Assembly: GCA_938036435.1 (NCBI GenBank)
Contig: CALHPU010000014.1
Span: 1-45,241 of the forward strand
DNA from: an uncultured Pirellulaceae bacterium
Lineage (GTDB): Bacteria > Planctomycetota > Planctomycetia > Pirellulales > Pirellulaceae
Reading direction: 5' to 3'
DNA: 45,241 bases
The position numbers and the translations under genes were made by a program. How positions within the stretch are numbered: position 1 is the stretch's first letter; each line of letters starts with the position of its first letter. Below the pieces are notes generated by a model that saw nothing but the letters and a program-made list of their open reading frames with translations, did not search any database and had not been told where the DNA came from. Positions 35,901 to 43,243 of the stretch are shown here, piece by piece.

Positions 35901-36891
35901 CAAGGGGAACAAGAAATTAAAGAGCTTCCCGGCGGCGACTGGAATTCCCCAAGACCACGTTGGTAATACGTTGATTCTGGAATACGGAAGCGACGAAGCA
36001 ATTGAGATTATTCGCGAGCGTATGGATGAGATCGCTGCGATTCTCGTCGAGCCAGTTCAGAGTCGTAAGCCTGAGTTGCAGCCACGTGAGTTCTTACAAG
36101 AGTTGCGACGGATGACTGACAAAGAGCCAACAGCATTGATCTTTGATGAGGTAATCACAGGCCTGCGTGTTGGTTATGGCGGAGCCCAAGAGCACTTCGG
36201 CGTCAAAGCAGACCTTGCCGCTTACGGAAAAGTCGTTGGTGGTGGAATGCCGATCGGTGTGCTGGCTGGAAAGGCCGAGTACATGGATGGTCTTGACGGC
36301 GGTTATTGGGAATTCGGTGATGACAGCCGTCCTGAAGCGGGGATGACCTACTTCGCCGGAACGTTCGTGCGTCATCCGCTTACATTGGCCGCATCCAAAG
36401 CCATCATGCTGCATCTTAAAGAAAGCGGGCAAGCGATGTACGATCGCGTCAATGGGTTGACGGACTACATGCGTCAAGAGATGAACCGCGTGTTTAAGGA
36501 ATTGGATGCTCCTATGGAGATGGCTAATTTCGGTAGCCTGTTCAAGATCCAGTTCCACCAGGAACTCGTTTACAGCGAGGTCTTTTTCGCTGGATTGCGA
36601 CGACGCGGAATGCACATCTGGGATCACCGCCCATGTCTGCTAACGATCGTTCACGAGCAAGAGCATGTTGATGAGCTTGTTCAGGTGATCTACGATACGA
36701 TTGTTGAGTGCCAACGTCATGGATTCATGCCGGGCGAAGGCTACAAGAAGGTTTCGGCAGAATCGATCTCTGAGCGTCCTCCGCAAAAGGGAGCGAAGCT
36801 TGGCAAAGACGAATCGGGCAACCCCGGTTGGTTCGTTGCCGATGCGATGAATCCCGGCCAGTTTGTTCAGGTGGGTATCACGCTGCAGTAG
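29983..36891 (+). CDS. Hybrid NRPS-PKS megasynthase, A-T-KS-AT-ACP-aminotransferase
   Basis: This 2302-residue loading and extension protein has domains in this order. Adenylation, 1-510: YTSGSTGKPKG at 173-183, YGPTETT at 311-317, YRSGDLA at 392-398, Lys502. Carrier, Ser559. Ketosynthase, 624-1050: Cys792, His928, His968. Acyltransferase, 1155-1460: GHSIG with Ser1256, and HAFH at 1352-1355, typical of malonyl specificity. Acyl carrier, Ser1604. An Ala/Pro/Gln-rich linker, about 1650-1790. A class III PLP aminotransferase, 1795-2245: Asp2055, Lys2083. No condensation domain precedes the A domain, so it loads the first amino acid. No KR, DH or ER is present, so the beta-keto group should be transaminated, as in mycosubtilin and microcystin synthases. 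The product is unknown. Confidence 0.93.
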   Translation: MDLKKLYQEINQQTTREYPDVTLTRAISQVCDRYPDRIAIVSDDDYGAMTYQQLEQRSNQLANWLRAQGVSKGDFVGVCVRRDSRMIAWLLGVMKLGAAYVPLDSEYPADRLAYMAEDSGISHLVTDSSNLQTVKDFDVATTNVDKQHREIANAGDDCPTVAIDPASDVAYVIYTSGSTGKPKGVLVPHRGVVNMIVSLKEALSFSTNDVMLATSTLAFDISVSEIFMPLFCGGSIVVVDRSCARDSTRLIQACQTHNITVMFATPAMWRMILEADFSGNKDMVFLTGGEPLPADLVAPMLDRCRELWNLYGPTETTVFSTYTQIVSADEKILIGVPANNTSVFIVDEDNNLCPPGKPGELLIGGDGVTLGYLNRQDLTAEKFIQFNGQRVYRSGDLAQLTDDGQIDCLGRMDGQVKLDGHRIELGEIDVALAGQDGVRMATAILREDRPGDKRLVGYMIAEDGKTIDVAAVRKNLGTQLPEYMVPAILTTVSAFPMTDNGKLDRKSFPVPSEKRPEIGIEYVAPVTDPEKQLAQIWGGVLQIDGVGTRDNFFQLGGSSLRAVRAVAQMKQQANIDISNAEFFDNPTIEAVLKLADKKAELLKRFGSKTEDQSKRDADEHAGQYAIVGMSARFPGADNLEQFWDNLLQERESITFFSPEELDRTLDPRDTTDSNYVAARGIIEGADEFDAHFFKIMPKSAELIDPQQRMMLEISWTALEDAGVVPSPEKTIGIWAGTFSTTYHINNVLTNPEIARALGSFQLASVSEKDFIATRVAHALNLTGPAINLNTACSTSLVTLVEACKSLSFGHCDVAIAGAVSIHFPQMSGHLFQEGSIATPDGHCRPFDADGQGTMFSDGAGAVVVKRLADAIADGDRIYAVVKGTGINNDGGEKASFSAPSIAGQAGAIAMAQADARVTADQFGLIEAHGTATPVGDPIEVAALQTVFDAQTDKRQYCAIGSVKSNIGHAVAAAGVAGLIKAAMSLHTEQIPATLHFKKPNPQIDFTNSPFFVCDSLKPWPRGEEVRLAGVSAFGVGGTNAHVVLQEAPAVAQCDSTDAGQSECSSRACSDQPLPVSVLPVSGKTEAALLANVSQLAEYLTSNQQLDLIDVANTLQTGRAAFAYRSAVVVSDLADAAETLTSAKAPRFIKRKSNASKRSVVFMFPGQGAQYVRMGQNLYETSSVFKMNFDHCAEVLLPLLERDLRDVLFPQSGEEDAVSEILRNTRFTQPALFALGYSLAQVWLAWGIEPSYVMGHSIGEFAAACVAGVFSLDDGLKMIAERGRAMEALPGGSMMSVRLPGKTVEPMLWGDMAIGSYNGPELCVVAGPNAEVADLQKQLEADDVVCRHLYTSHAFHSPMMDAIVDPFAKFVGQFKLNKPSIPILSTVTSDWMTEEQATDARYWANHLRQPVQFSGAVTKMWDEDPTRILIELGPRKTLSTLAKQHASDPKNQIAIPTLSDNAEGHTEWTSMLNAVANLWVAGVDLDWDRLTGDGKPIPRKKISLPTYAFQRKRYFLEPPVADQTTSISNSSPPVPLNDIPEAAVPVSFTNPTLTTNSQPTQTEPVTMSRIPSIITAIESVFENTSGFELADFDGDTTFFEMGLDSLVLTQTATALKKEMEVEITFRQMLEETPTVDSLAAWFDENLPADKYAAVALPEPVEAAAPAPASSDAQPAPVAQPQAPTTVATTPVVPQPAVQMPMQSFAPVATGDVKQDVINSQLQIMQAQLQLQLLAGQPMAAAPATTAQASGVVAPVQPAATTAAVERPATAKAETKTQCSAVSQNPQEVPPKAKRFSTVKLNDGTLDEKQQAALDEIIRMNCAMLPKSKAYAQEHRKYMADPRTVSGFRPNMKEMTHPIVVERSQGVNLWDIDGNEYIDFTCGFGSNFLGHSHAVTVKAITEQVQKDYAIGPQSPLAGEVAKLFCELTGNERMAFSNTGSEAVLGCTRLARNKTGRDLIVMFNGDYHGILDEVLSKGNKKLKSFPAATGIPQDHVGNTLILEYGSDEAIEIIRERMDEIAAILVEPVQSRKPELQPREFLQELRRMTDKEPTALIFDEVITGLRVGYGGAQEHFGVKADLAAYGKVVGGGMPIGVLAGKAEYMDGLDGGYWEFGDDSRPEAGMTYFAGTFVRHPLTLAASKAIMLHLKESGQAMYDRVNGLTDYMRQEMNRVFKELDAPMEMANFGSLFKIQFHQELVYSEVFFAGLRRRGMHIWDHRPCLLTIVHEQEHVDELVQVIYDTIVECQRHGFMPGEGYKKVSAESISERPPQKGAKLGKDESGNPGWFVADAMNPGQFVQVGITLQ

Positions 36892-36970
36892 TCAGTAGGC
36901 ATGCAGTTGGTGGGGCGTCGAGATTATCTCGTTTGACTCACCCTGCCCTGCTGATTTGACACAAAGCATA

Positions 36971-37015
36971 GGGTGGGTCGCAGGGACTCCGTCTCGGCGG
37001 AATTTAGACCCACCA
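36971..37015. repeat. Hairpin repeat with GGTGGGTC arms
   Basis: GGTGGGTC at 36972-36979 pairs with GACCCACC at 37007-37014 around a 27-base loop. The loop itself contains CCGTCTCGGCGG. It lies just downstream of the megasynthase stop codon and resembles a dispersed REP-like repeat. It has no U-tract. Confidence 0.5.
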
Positions 37016-37032
37016 ACTGTTATCCTAAACGC

Positions 37033-37103
37033 AACCACCGATGAACACAGATAGACACTGATGTCGCGCTAAAATCCGTGTTCATAAGTGTCTATCGGTG
37101 GTT
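37033..37103. repeat. Inverted repeat, AACCACCGAT family
   Basis: The two ends, AACCACCGATGAACACAGAT and (as reverse complement) AACCACCGATAGACACTTAT, are imperfect inverted repeats about 30 bases long. The same family occurs at 42816-42888 and 43071-43145. It is non-coding. Confidence 0.65.
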
Positions 37104-37445
37104 CTGTCCTACGGCAACCTAGTGCAAGCGTCTCGCTTGCTGAGCTCGCAACGATCAAGCCCCAAATCTGTGGCTTGCGTGGTTAAGAATCGAACGGCTG
37201 CTCTTTCAGGCCGAAAGCGAAACTCTGAATTCCGCATGCTCGTTCGGGTTGTGACGGTAATGCGGATGAGAATTGAGCTGTTTGGTTTTTTGAATTCTTC
37301 CTGAAACGTCCCTAATTGAAAGCTACATTTCCTCCCTACGGGTATCCTCGTCCAATTTTATTGTGAATCAAGAACCCTTCGACGCACCCTTATTACAACA
37401 GTTTTTTTCGGATAACTGACTCGGATAACTGACTCGGAAAACTCC

Positions 37446-40400
37446 ATGGAATCATCTTTTAACACCAGCCTGCATACACCTCTTCAAGCTTCAGTTGGGC
37501 CAGCTCCTGTAACCATCGAAAAACAATACCCGGCAACAGAAGCGCAATTGGAGATTTGGCTTTCCAGCCTTCAAAGCCCTGCCGCTAATTGTTCCTACAA
37601 TGAGATCAGCAGCCTGATTTTTAGCGGCCAGTTGGATATTGATGCGCTTCGACAATCGCTCTCCAGAGTAGCAGTTCGCAACGCGGCACTTCGAACGACT
37701 TTCTCTGCCGACGGACAGACCGCTCAAGTCATGGCCAACACCAATCACGAATTCCGGCTCGTGGATTTGTCAAAAGAAAAAGACTCGACGGCAGCTCAAG
37801 TTGCACTGGTCAAAGAAGAAGCCGCCAAGCCGTTCGATTTAGAGAATGGTCCGTTACTTCGCTGCGTTTTGCAAAAGCTCTCTAGTACACAACACAAACT
37901 GACCGTTACGGCTCATCACATCATCATGGACGGTTGGTCGCTGGCGGTATTTGGTCGCGACTTGGGAAAAGTTTACGATTCGATTGTCCTCGGAACAGAA
38001 CTAAACCTTCCGCCGGCCAATCAGTACGAAGACTATGCCAAAAAGATGGAAGATTACTTTGCCAGTGCTGAAGGCAAAGCGGATGAAGCGTTTTGGACGG
38101 ACCAGTTTGCCGATTTGATTCCAGTGCTTGATCTGCCAATCACCAACAAACGCCCATCGTTGCGTACTTATGATGGAGGTCGATACGACCATGTTCTGTC
38201 AAGTCAATTGGTTGAGCGTGTACGGTTGGTAGGTGCCAAGTCCGGTTGTAGCCTATACAACGTGATGCTCAGTGCCTTCAGCGCCTATGTCTCACGCATC
38301 AGCGGCAACGATGATTTTTGTATCGGTATCCCCACGGCAGGACAGGCTGCCATGGATCAAGTGGACTTGGTTGGGCACTGCGTCAACGCGCTGCCTTGGC
38401 GAACACAAATCGATGCCGACATGCCGTTCGCAGACTACATGAAGTCTAGTCGCAATACGTTACTCAATGCGTTGGATCACCAATGCTACTCTTACGGAAC
38501 GCTGCTGCGAAAGCTGGCTCCGCCGCGTGACCCTTCGCGCGCTCCAATGTTGAGTGTTAGTTTTAACGTTGATCCGACGATAGATACCAGCGACATGGGG
38601 TTCATGGGGTTGACCGCAGAGGTTCAGGTCGAGCCGAGAAGTTTTGAGAACTTTGAGTGGTTCGTTAACGGTGTCATTAATCAAGACAAATCTATCGAAA
38701 TGCAGGTCCAATACAACACGGACCTGTTTACTGCCGAGGCGATGGAGTTTTACTTTGAAGGCTTCGAAGCTTTCCTCGGCGGCATCGTCGAATCTCCCCA
38801 ATCCCCGATCAATGCGTTGCCGCTTGTCAGCGTTGACCAACGTCAACGAATGATCGTTGACTTTAACTCGACCGAGATGGAGTATCCCACGTCGTCGACG
38901 CTGGCTGCTGAGTTTTCGAGACAGGCCGCAGCGACACCCGACAAAACGGCGGTTGTTTTTGAAGACAATTCACTTACTTACAGCCAAGTGGAAACACGAT
39001 CCAACCAGATCGCCCGGTATCTGATTTTACAAGGCGTTGGAGCCGGGGATTTGGTTGGCATATGTGTCAACCGCAGCGAGCAGATGTTGGTGCAGCTGTA
39101 TGCGATCTTGAAGACGGGTGCCGGTTACGTCCCGTTGGATCCGGCTTACCCTGCCGACCGATTGCAGTACATGTGCGATCACTCGAAACTAAAATTGATT
39201 GTGACGCAAAAAGCACTGGTCGAAGAAGTCGAAGCGTTTGATAAACCAATGATTGTGGTCGATCAAGCCACCGATGAAATCGATGCGCTGGATTCAACGC
39301 TTGTCGAGTGTCCGGCAACCCCCAACGATATTTGCTATGTGATTTACACTTCGGGATCGACGGGGAAACCCAAAGGCGTCCAAGTGCCTCACGGACCAGT
39401 TGTCAATTTTTTGTATACCATGAAAGAGTTGCCGGGATTCTCTGCCGACGACTCTCTTTTGGCAGTTACCACACTGTCGTTCGACATTGCCGTTTTGGAG
39501 CTGTACCTGCCGACGGTTTTTGGTGGCAAAGTTGTGATTGTCGACTCGTTGACGGCGGCAGATGGAAACAAACTGGCCGAAAATGTCCAGCGACACAATA
39601 TCTCGCTACTTCAAGCGACTCCTGCGACGTGGCGATTGATGATCGGAGCTGGTTGGAAAGGCAAATCAGATTTGAAGGTTCTCTGCGGTGGCGAACCGAT
39701 GCCGGCAGATTTAGTCGCACCTTTGTTGGACCGTTGCGGGCAGCTATGGAATATGTACGGACCCACGGAAACAACCGTCTGGTCTGCCGTTTATCAGATC
39801 ACCGATTCGCAAGCTCCAATTCTGATTGGAAAACCGGTTGGCAATACTCAGATCTACATCCTAGATCAGCAAGGACGCGAAGTGCCCGTTGGCTGTGCAG
39901 GAGAAGTTTTCATTGGCGGAGCAGGAGTTACAGCCGGATATCGAAACCGGCAGGACTTAACCGATGAGCGCTTTGTCGCAAATCCTTATCGCAGTCCGTT
40001 TGTGGACTATGTCAGTGACAAGATCTACAAAACAGGTGACCTTGCTCGATACAGGTTTGATGGAAACATTGAATTTTTGCGTCGCAATGACAAACAGGTC
40101 AAGGTTCGCGGTTTCCGTATCGAACTTGGTGAGATCGAAAGTACGCTTAAGACTCATCCAGCGATCGAACATAACGTCGTCATTGTGCGTGAAGACACGC
40201 CGGGCGACACACGTTTGGTGGGATATTACATTTTGAAGTCTGGCCAAGAGGCTACAACGGCCCAACTAAAGGATCATTTGCGAGCCACCCTGCCCTACTA
40301 CATGATCCCGCAAAACTTTGTCGTGCTGGATGCCATGCCGCAAACCAACAACGGCAAAATCGACTACAACGCATTGCCTGCGCCCCAATTAGAAACCAAA

Positions 40401-40895
40401 ATCGCCGGTGATTCGGACGTTGATCAAGACTTCGCCGCCCCTCAGACGCCGGCTGAAAAATTCCTTGCCGGTGTTTGGTCGGAAGTATTGGAAACCGATG
40501 GCATTGACCTGAACGATAACTTTTTTGATATCGGCGGCCACTCGTTGCTGGTGATGAAAGTGATCGCTGCGGTTAAAGAGAAAACCGGATTCAAACTAGG
40601 GCCTCAGGATTTTCTGATTGGCACCTTGGAGCAGTTGGCCGACAAATTCGCGGATCAGTTTCCTGTTACAGAAGCCGCTGATACCGCAGCAAAGAACTTG
40701 CCAGTCGTTGCAGATCCGCAAGTCGCCTCTGCCGAATCAGTCGATGCTACATCGCTACGCCCTGCATCGCAGGAACCCACGGCGGCATCGTCTGATCCCA
40801 TGGCTGTGCCAAGTGAGAACACTGATTTCGATAGTGATTCAGTGCCTGCCGATCAGAGTGTTTTAAAATCGCTGAAAGGGTTTTGGAAACGGTAG
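37446..40895 (+). CDS. Nonribosomal peptide synthetase, C-A-T
   Basis: This 1149-residue single NRPS module has three domains. The condensation domain (about 25-450) has the intact catalytic motif HHIIMDG at 157-163. The adenylation domain (about 480-980) has YTSGSTGKPKG from 634, YGPTETT near 771 and the catalytic Lys971. The carrier domain has GGHSL with Ser1033. An alignment by eye to GrsA gives the ten-residue code DILQLGMVWK, close to the glycine code DILQLGLIWK. The protein ends in a Pro/Ala/Ser-rich tail of about 80 residues with no thioesterase, reductase or terminal condensation domain. It should accept the beta-amino acyl chain from the previous protein. Release likely depends on the hydrolases encoded next. 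Confidence 0.94.
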   Translation: MESSFNTSLHTPLQASVGPAPVTIEKQYPATEAQLEIWLSSLQSPAANCSYNEISSLIFSGQLDIDALRQSLSRVAVRNAALRTTFSADGQTAQVMANTNHEFRLVDLSKEKDSTAAQVALVKEEAAKPFDLENGPLLRCVLQKLSSTQHKLTVTAHHIIMDGWSLAVFGRDLGKVYDSIVLGTELNLPPANQYEDYAKKMEDYFASAEGKADEAFWTDQFADLIPVLDLPITNKRPSLRTYDGGRYDHVLSSQLVERVRLVGAKSGCSLYNVMLSAFSAYVSRISGNDDFCIGIPTAGQAAMDQVDLVGHCVNALPWRTQIDADMPFADYMKSSRNTLLNALDHQCYSYGTLLRKLAPPRDPSRAPMLSVSFNVDPTIDTSDMGFMGLTAEVQVEPRSFENFEWFVNGVINQDKSIEMQVQYNTDLFTAEAMEFYFEGFEAFLGGIVESPQSPINALPLVSVDQRQRMIVDFNSTEMEYPTSSTLAAEFSRQAAATPDKTAVVFEDNSLTYSQVETRSNQIARYLILQGVGAGDLVGICVNRSEQMLVQLYAILKTGAGYVPLDPAYPADRLQYMCDHSKLKLIVTQKALVEEVEAFDKPMIVVDQATDEIDALDSTLVECPATPNDICYVIYTSGSTGKPKGVQVPHGPVVNFLYTMKELPGFSADDSLLAVTTLSFDIAVLELYLPTVFGGKVVIVDSLTAADGNKLAENVQRHNISLLQATPATWRLMIGAGWKGKSDLKVLCGGEPMPADLVAPLLDRCGQLWNMYGPTETTVWSAVYQITDSQAPILIGKPVGNTQIYILDQQGREVPVGCAGEVFIGGAGVTAGYRNRQDLTDERFVANPYRSPFVDYVSDKIYKTGDLARYRFDGNIEFLRRNDKQVKVRGFRIELGEIESTLKTHPAIEHNVVIVREDTPGDTRLVGYYILKSGQEATTAQLKDHLRATLPYYMIPQNFVVLDAMPQTNNGKIDYNALPAPQLETKIAGDSDVDQDFAAPQTPAEKFLAGVWSEVLETDGIDLNDNFFDIGGHSLLVMKVIAAVKEKTGFKLGPQDFLIGTLEQLADKFADQFPVTEAADTAAKNLPVVADPQVASAESVDATSLRPASQEPTAASSDPMAVPSENTDFDSDSVPADQSVLKSLKGFWKR

Positions 40896-40899
40896 AGCA

Positions 40900-41784
40900 A
40901 TGAAACATTTCTTTTTTGGAAAACCAGAGTCGCAGTTGTTCGGTGTGCATCACCGTCCACGCGGCATCGCGAAAAAACCAACACGTGCAGTATTGATTTG
41001 CCCGCCGATCGGGCAAGAATACATCCGCACGCACTGGTGTTTGCGTTTGATGGCAAATCAGTTGTGCCGCAATGGTGCTCACGTGTTACGTATGGATTAC
41101 AGCGGTATGGGCGATTCGGCCGGCTGTCTGCAAGACATGCGATCGCTCGAACGGTGGACCGAAGACTTGCTAACTGGTATCGAACGTTTGAAAGAACTCT
41201 CCGGTGCTGGCACGGTGATGCTGGTCGGTCTGCGCATGGGGGCCATGTTGGCCGCACAGGCTGCTGGGCGTTCCAATGACGTAAACTCATTAGTGTTGTG
41301 GGAACCTGTTGAAGACGGCGAAAGTTATCTTAAGGAACTGCGAGCGATGCATCGACGAATGCTGGATCTGTGGGTCTGCAAGATGACGACGCCTAATGAC
41401 GATCAAGTGGAAGAGATCCTTGGATCGCGCTATTCGCGTTCGCTAATCGAGTCAATTTCGGAGTCAAAGAATGACTTCAGCAAGATCGTTCAGCCTCAGT
41501 TGATCGTCGTGCCAAAACAACCGGTGGTGAATTTTGTCCACCCTGTCTCCGGGATTCAAAAGGTTGTCTTGGTTGATGAGGAGTACAACTGGAACGATTT
41601 GCGTTCGTTGGAAACAGCTTGGCTGCGGTCTCAAACCGCGCGTGAGATCGTTGGGTTTTCAAAGCAGATGTTTGAGCGTTTGGACCAACGCAAAGCGTTG
41701 GCTGCCCCAGCGTTGGTTCCTGATGCAGTTTCCGATAGCCGATCCGATCAAGATGCTTCACCATCAGTAGGAGTGACGGCATGA
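40900..41784 (+). CDS. Alpha/beta hydrolase-fold protein with altered nucleophile
   Basis: This 294-residue protein has an alpha/beta hydrolase fold (VLICPPIGQEYIRTHW at about 31-46, MDYSGMGDS at 65-73). It resembles the type 2 hydrolase found in exosortase A-associated loci. The nucleophile elbow reads GLRMG (110-114), so Arg112 occupies the place of the usual serine. Either it is not a normal hydrolase, or another residue acts. It starts four bases after the NRPS stop codon and overlaps the next hydrolase gene by four bases (ATGA), so it belongs to the same operon. A role in chain release or as a partner of the next protein is inference. Confidence 0.82.
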   Translation: MKHFFFGKPESQLFGVHHRPRGIAKKPTRAVLICPPIGQEYIRTHWCLRLMANQLCRNGAHVLRMDYSGMGDSAGCLQDMRSLERWTEDLLTGIERLKELSGAGTVMLVGLRMGAMLAAQAAGRSNDVNSLVLWEPVEDGESYLKELRAMHRRMLDLWVCKMTTPNDDQVEEILGSRYSRSLIESISESKNDFSKIVQPQLIVVPKQPVVNFVHPVSGIQKVVLVDEEYNWNDLRSLETAWLRSQTAREIVGFSKQMFERLDQRKALAAPALVPDAVSDSRSDQDASPSVGVTA

Positions 41785-42653
41785 TCCAGATAAATCCACA
41801 ATCAAATAACAACTCAAGTATAGAGACAGTTTGCCATTTCGGCCCACAAGGCGGGCTGTTTGGTATACTGACAACACCTGACGACGCTTGTGCTGTCAAA
41901 GATGCTCCGATCGCGTTGATACTTAACGCGGGAATCGTTCATCGCGTCGGCCCGTTCCGTCTGCATGTTGATCTGGCTCGCCAATTGGCAGACGCCGGTT
42001 ACTCAACGCTTCGACTAGATCTGTCTGGGCTGGGCGATAGTGCTCAGCGTACGGGTAAGATAGAGACCCCCAACCGAGCGGAATTGGACGTGCGCGATGC
42101 AATGGATTATTTGCAAAATGAAACGGGCGTCGATCGATTCGTCATCATTGGCCTGTGTAGTGGAGCCTATAACGCTCATCAAGTTTCGGTGAAAGACGAT
42201 CGAATTGTTGGATCCGTATTTATGGACGGAATCGTCTTCCGAACGCTTGGCTTCTTTGTTCGTCACAAGATTGGACGATTGTTGAGGCCTCGTTTTTGGC
42301 GGAACGCCATCAAGCGGCGATTGATGGGTGAGAATGCCCCGGGGTCGGAGACCGCTGGCGAGAGTTTGGCCGAGGGTGAATTCTTTGGCGAGGACTTGGA
42401 CAAAGACGACGTGGTTCGGGATTTGGAATCGTTGATGAAGCGTGGTGTGCGCATGTTGTTCTTGTATACCGACGGCTACGATGATATTTGCGGTCGATCG
42501 CAGTTCAAGGAAATGTACGGTCTGTTGCCTGATGAGGGGCAGCTGCAAGTTGAGTACTATCCGAAGTCTGAGCACACGTTCCGCATTATCGAAAATCGCC
42601 AAGCTGCATGCGGACGGGTGACGTCTTGGATGACCGGCCAGTTCGGATCGTAG
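41781..42653 (+). CDS. Alpha/beta hydrolase, likely chain-release or editing thioesterase
   Basis: This 290-residue hydrolase has an intact nucleophile elbow GLCSG (124-128), giving Ser127, and a likely catalytic histidine in SEHTF near 270. A candidate acid lies in the YTDGYDD segment near 230-236. The N-terminal NAGIVHRVGPFRLHV and RLDLSGLGDS segments recall the type 1 hydrolase of exosortase A-associated loci. There it also sits beside a type 2 partner and acyl-carrier enzymes. It is translationally coupled to the preceding gene. As the only intact Ser hydrolase in a locus without a built-in thioesterase, it is the best candidate for product release. Its substrate is not known. Confidence 0.83.
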   Translation: MIQINPQSNNNSSIETVCHFGPQGGLFGILTTPDDACAVKDAPIALILNAGIVHRVGPFRLHVDLARQLADAGYSTLRLDLSGLGDSAQRTGKIETPNRAELDVRDAMDYLQNETGVDRFVIIGLCSGAYNAHQVSVKDDRIVGSVFMDGIVFRTLGFFVRHKIGRLLRPRFWRNAIKRRLMGENAPGSETAGESLAEGEFFGEDLDKDDVVRDLESLMKRGVRMLFLYTDGYDDICGRSQFKEMYGLLPDEGQLQVEYYPKSEHTFRIIENRQAACGRVTSWMTGQFGS

Positions 42654-42723
42654 CGCAGGTGTTCAATCGGCTCTGCCCTTCGCGCTCTGGTGATACTTCT
42701 AGAGGTCGCGCTGTTTGTTTTCG

Positions 42724-42888
42724 AACCACGGAGGACACAGAGGTTCACAGAGTTCGGTTTGGATGGCTGAGTGTGTGCGGCAATCGAGACGTTCGGACTA
42801 CGTTGCGGAGAAGGGAACCACGGATGGACACAGATGAACACCGATAGTGGCGCGCAATATCTGTGTCTATCTGCGTCCATGGTTGGTT
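42724..42888. repeat. Dispersed repeat, copy 1 of a tandem pair
   Basis: It begins AACCACGGAGGACACAGAGG and ends in an inverted-repeat section (42816-42888) related to 37033-37103. Long stretches match copy 2 at 42982-43145, including the shared GGTTCACAGAGTT and GGCAATCGAGACG segments. Confidence 0.75.
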
Positions 42889-42981
42889 CGTTTCTTTTTA
42901 ACGGTTCCCCCTTTACTCTGTGTTCCTCAGTGCTCTCTGTGGTGATTCCTCGTGCTCAACGCTTTCTGCTGTTCGTTTTTT

Positions 42982-43145
42982 AACCACAGAGGACACGGAG
43001 GTTCACAGAGTTGGGTTTGGATGGCTTCGTGTGCGGCAATCGAGACGATTGCACTACGTTGCGGTGAAGAAGACTACGGATGGACACAGATGAACACCGG
43101 TATTTACGCGCGGCGCCGGTGACTATCTGCGTTCATTGGTGGTTC
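42982..43145. repeat. Dispersed repeat, copy 2 of a tandem pair
   Basis: It begins AACCACAGAGGACACGGAGG and runs colinear with copy 1, ending in the GGATGGACACAGATGAACAC inverted section. The copies are about 93 bases apart and clearly diverged, so the duplication is not recent. Confidence 0.75.
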
Positions 43146-43243
43146 TCTCCGGAACCAATGAGTGTTATTCTGGAAACGGTCGCTTTGGTTAAGCGAAAGT
43201 AGCATGCTAGATGGTAATTCAGTAGCAACCTTACAGTCTCCTT

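Larger units (their letters stand above)
36892..37445. other. Repeat-bearing gap inside the biosynthetic locus
   Basis: These 554 bases split the two assembly-line genes. They hold a hairpin repeat at 36971-37015 and an inverted repeat at 37033-37103, but no gene. The second NRPS gene may therefore have its own promoter in the AT-rich stretch 37260-37440, although none is clear. Two 15-base copies of GATAACTGACTCGGA lie just before its start (from 37411). Confidence 0.5.
42654..43243. other. Repeat-filled spacer after the biosynthetic locus
   Basis: These 590 bases hold two tandem copies of a repeat of about 165 bases (listed separately) and a reversed piece of the same family near 42903-42957. 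Open frames here are low-quality and made of repeat sequence. No gene is supported, except that the promoter of pseI must lie near 43150-43243. Confidence 0.6.

Noticed and set aside
37098..37304. 68-codon frame in the gap between the two assembly-line genes
   Set aside because: It begins inside a dispersed inverted repeat and has no recognisable domain.
42608..43145. Possible CRISPR array from the repeated blocks
   Set aside because: Only two long, diverged copies with an internal inverted section; no short regular repeats, spacers or cas genes.
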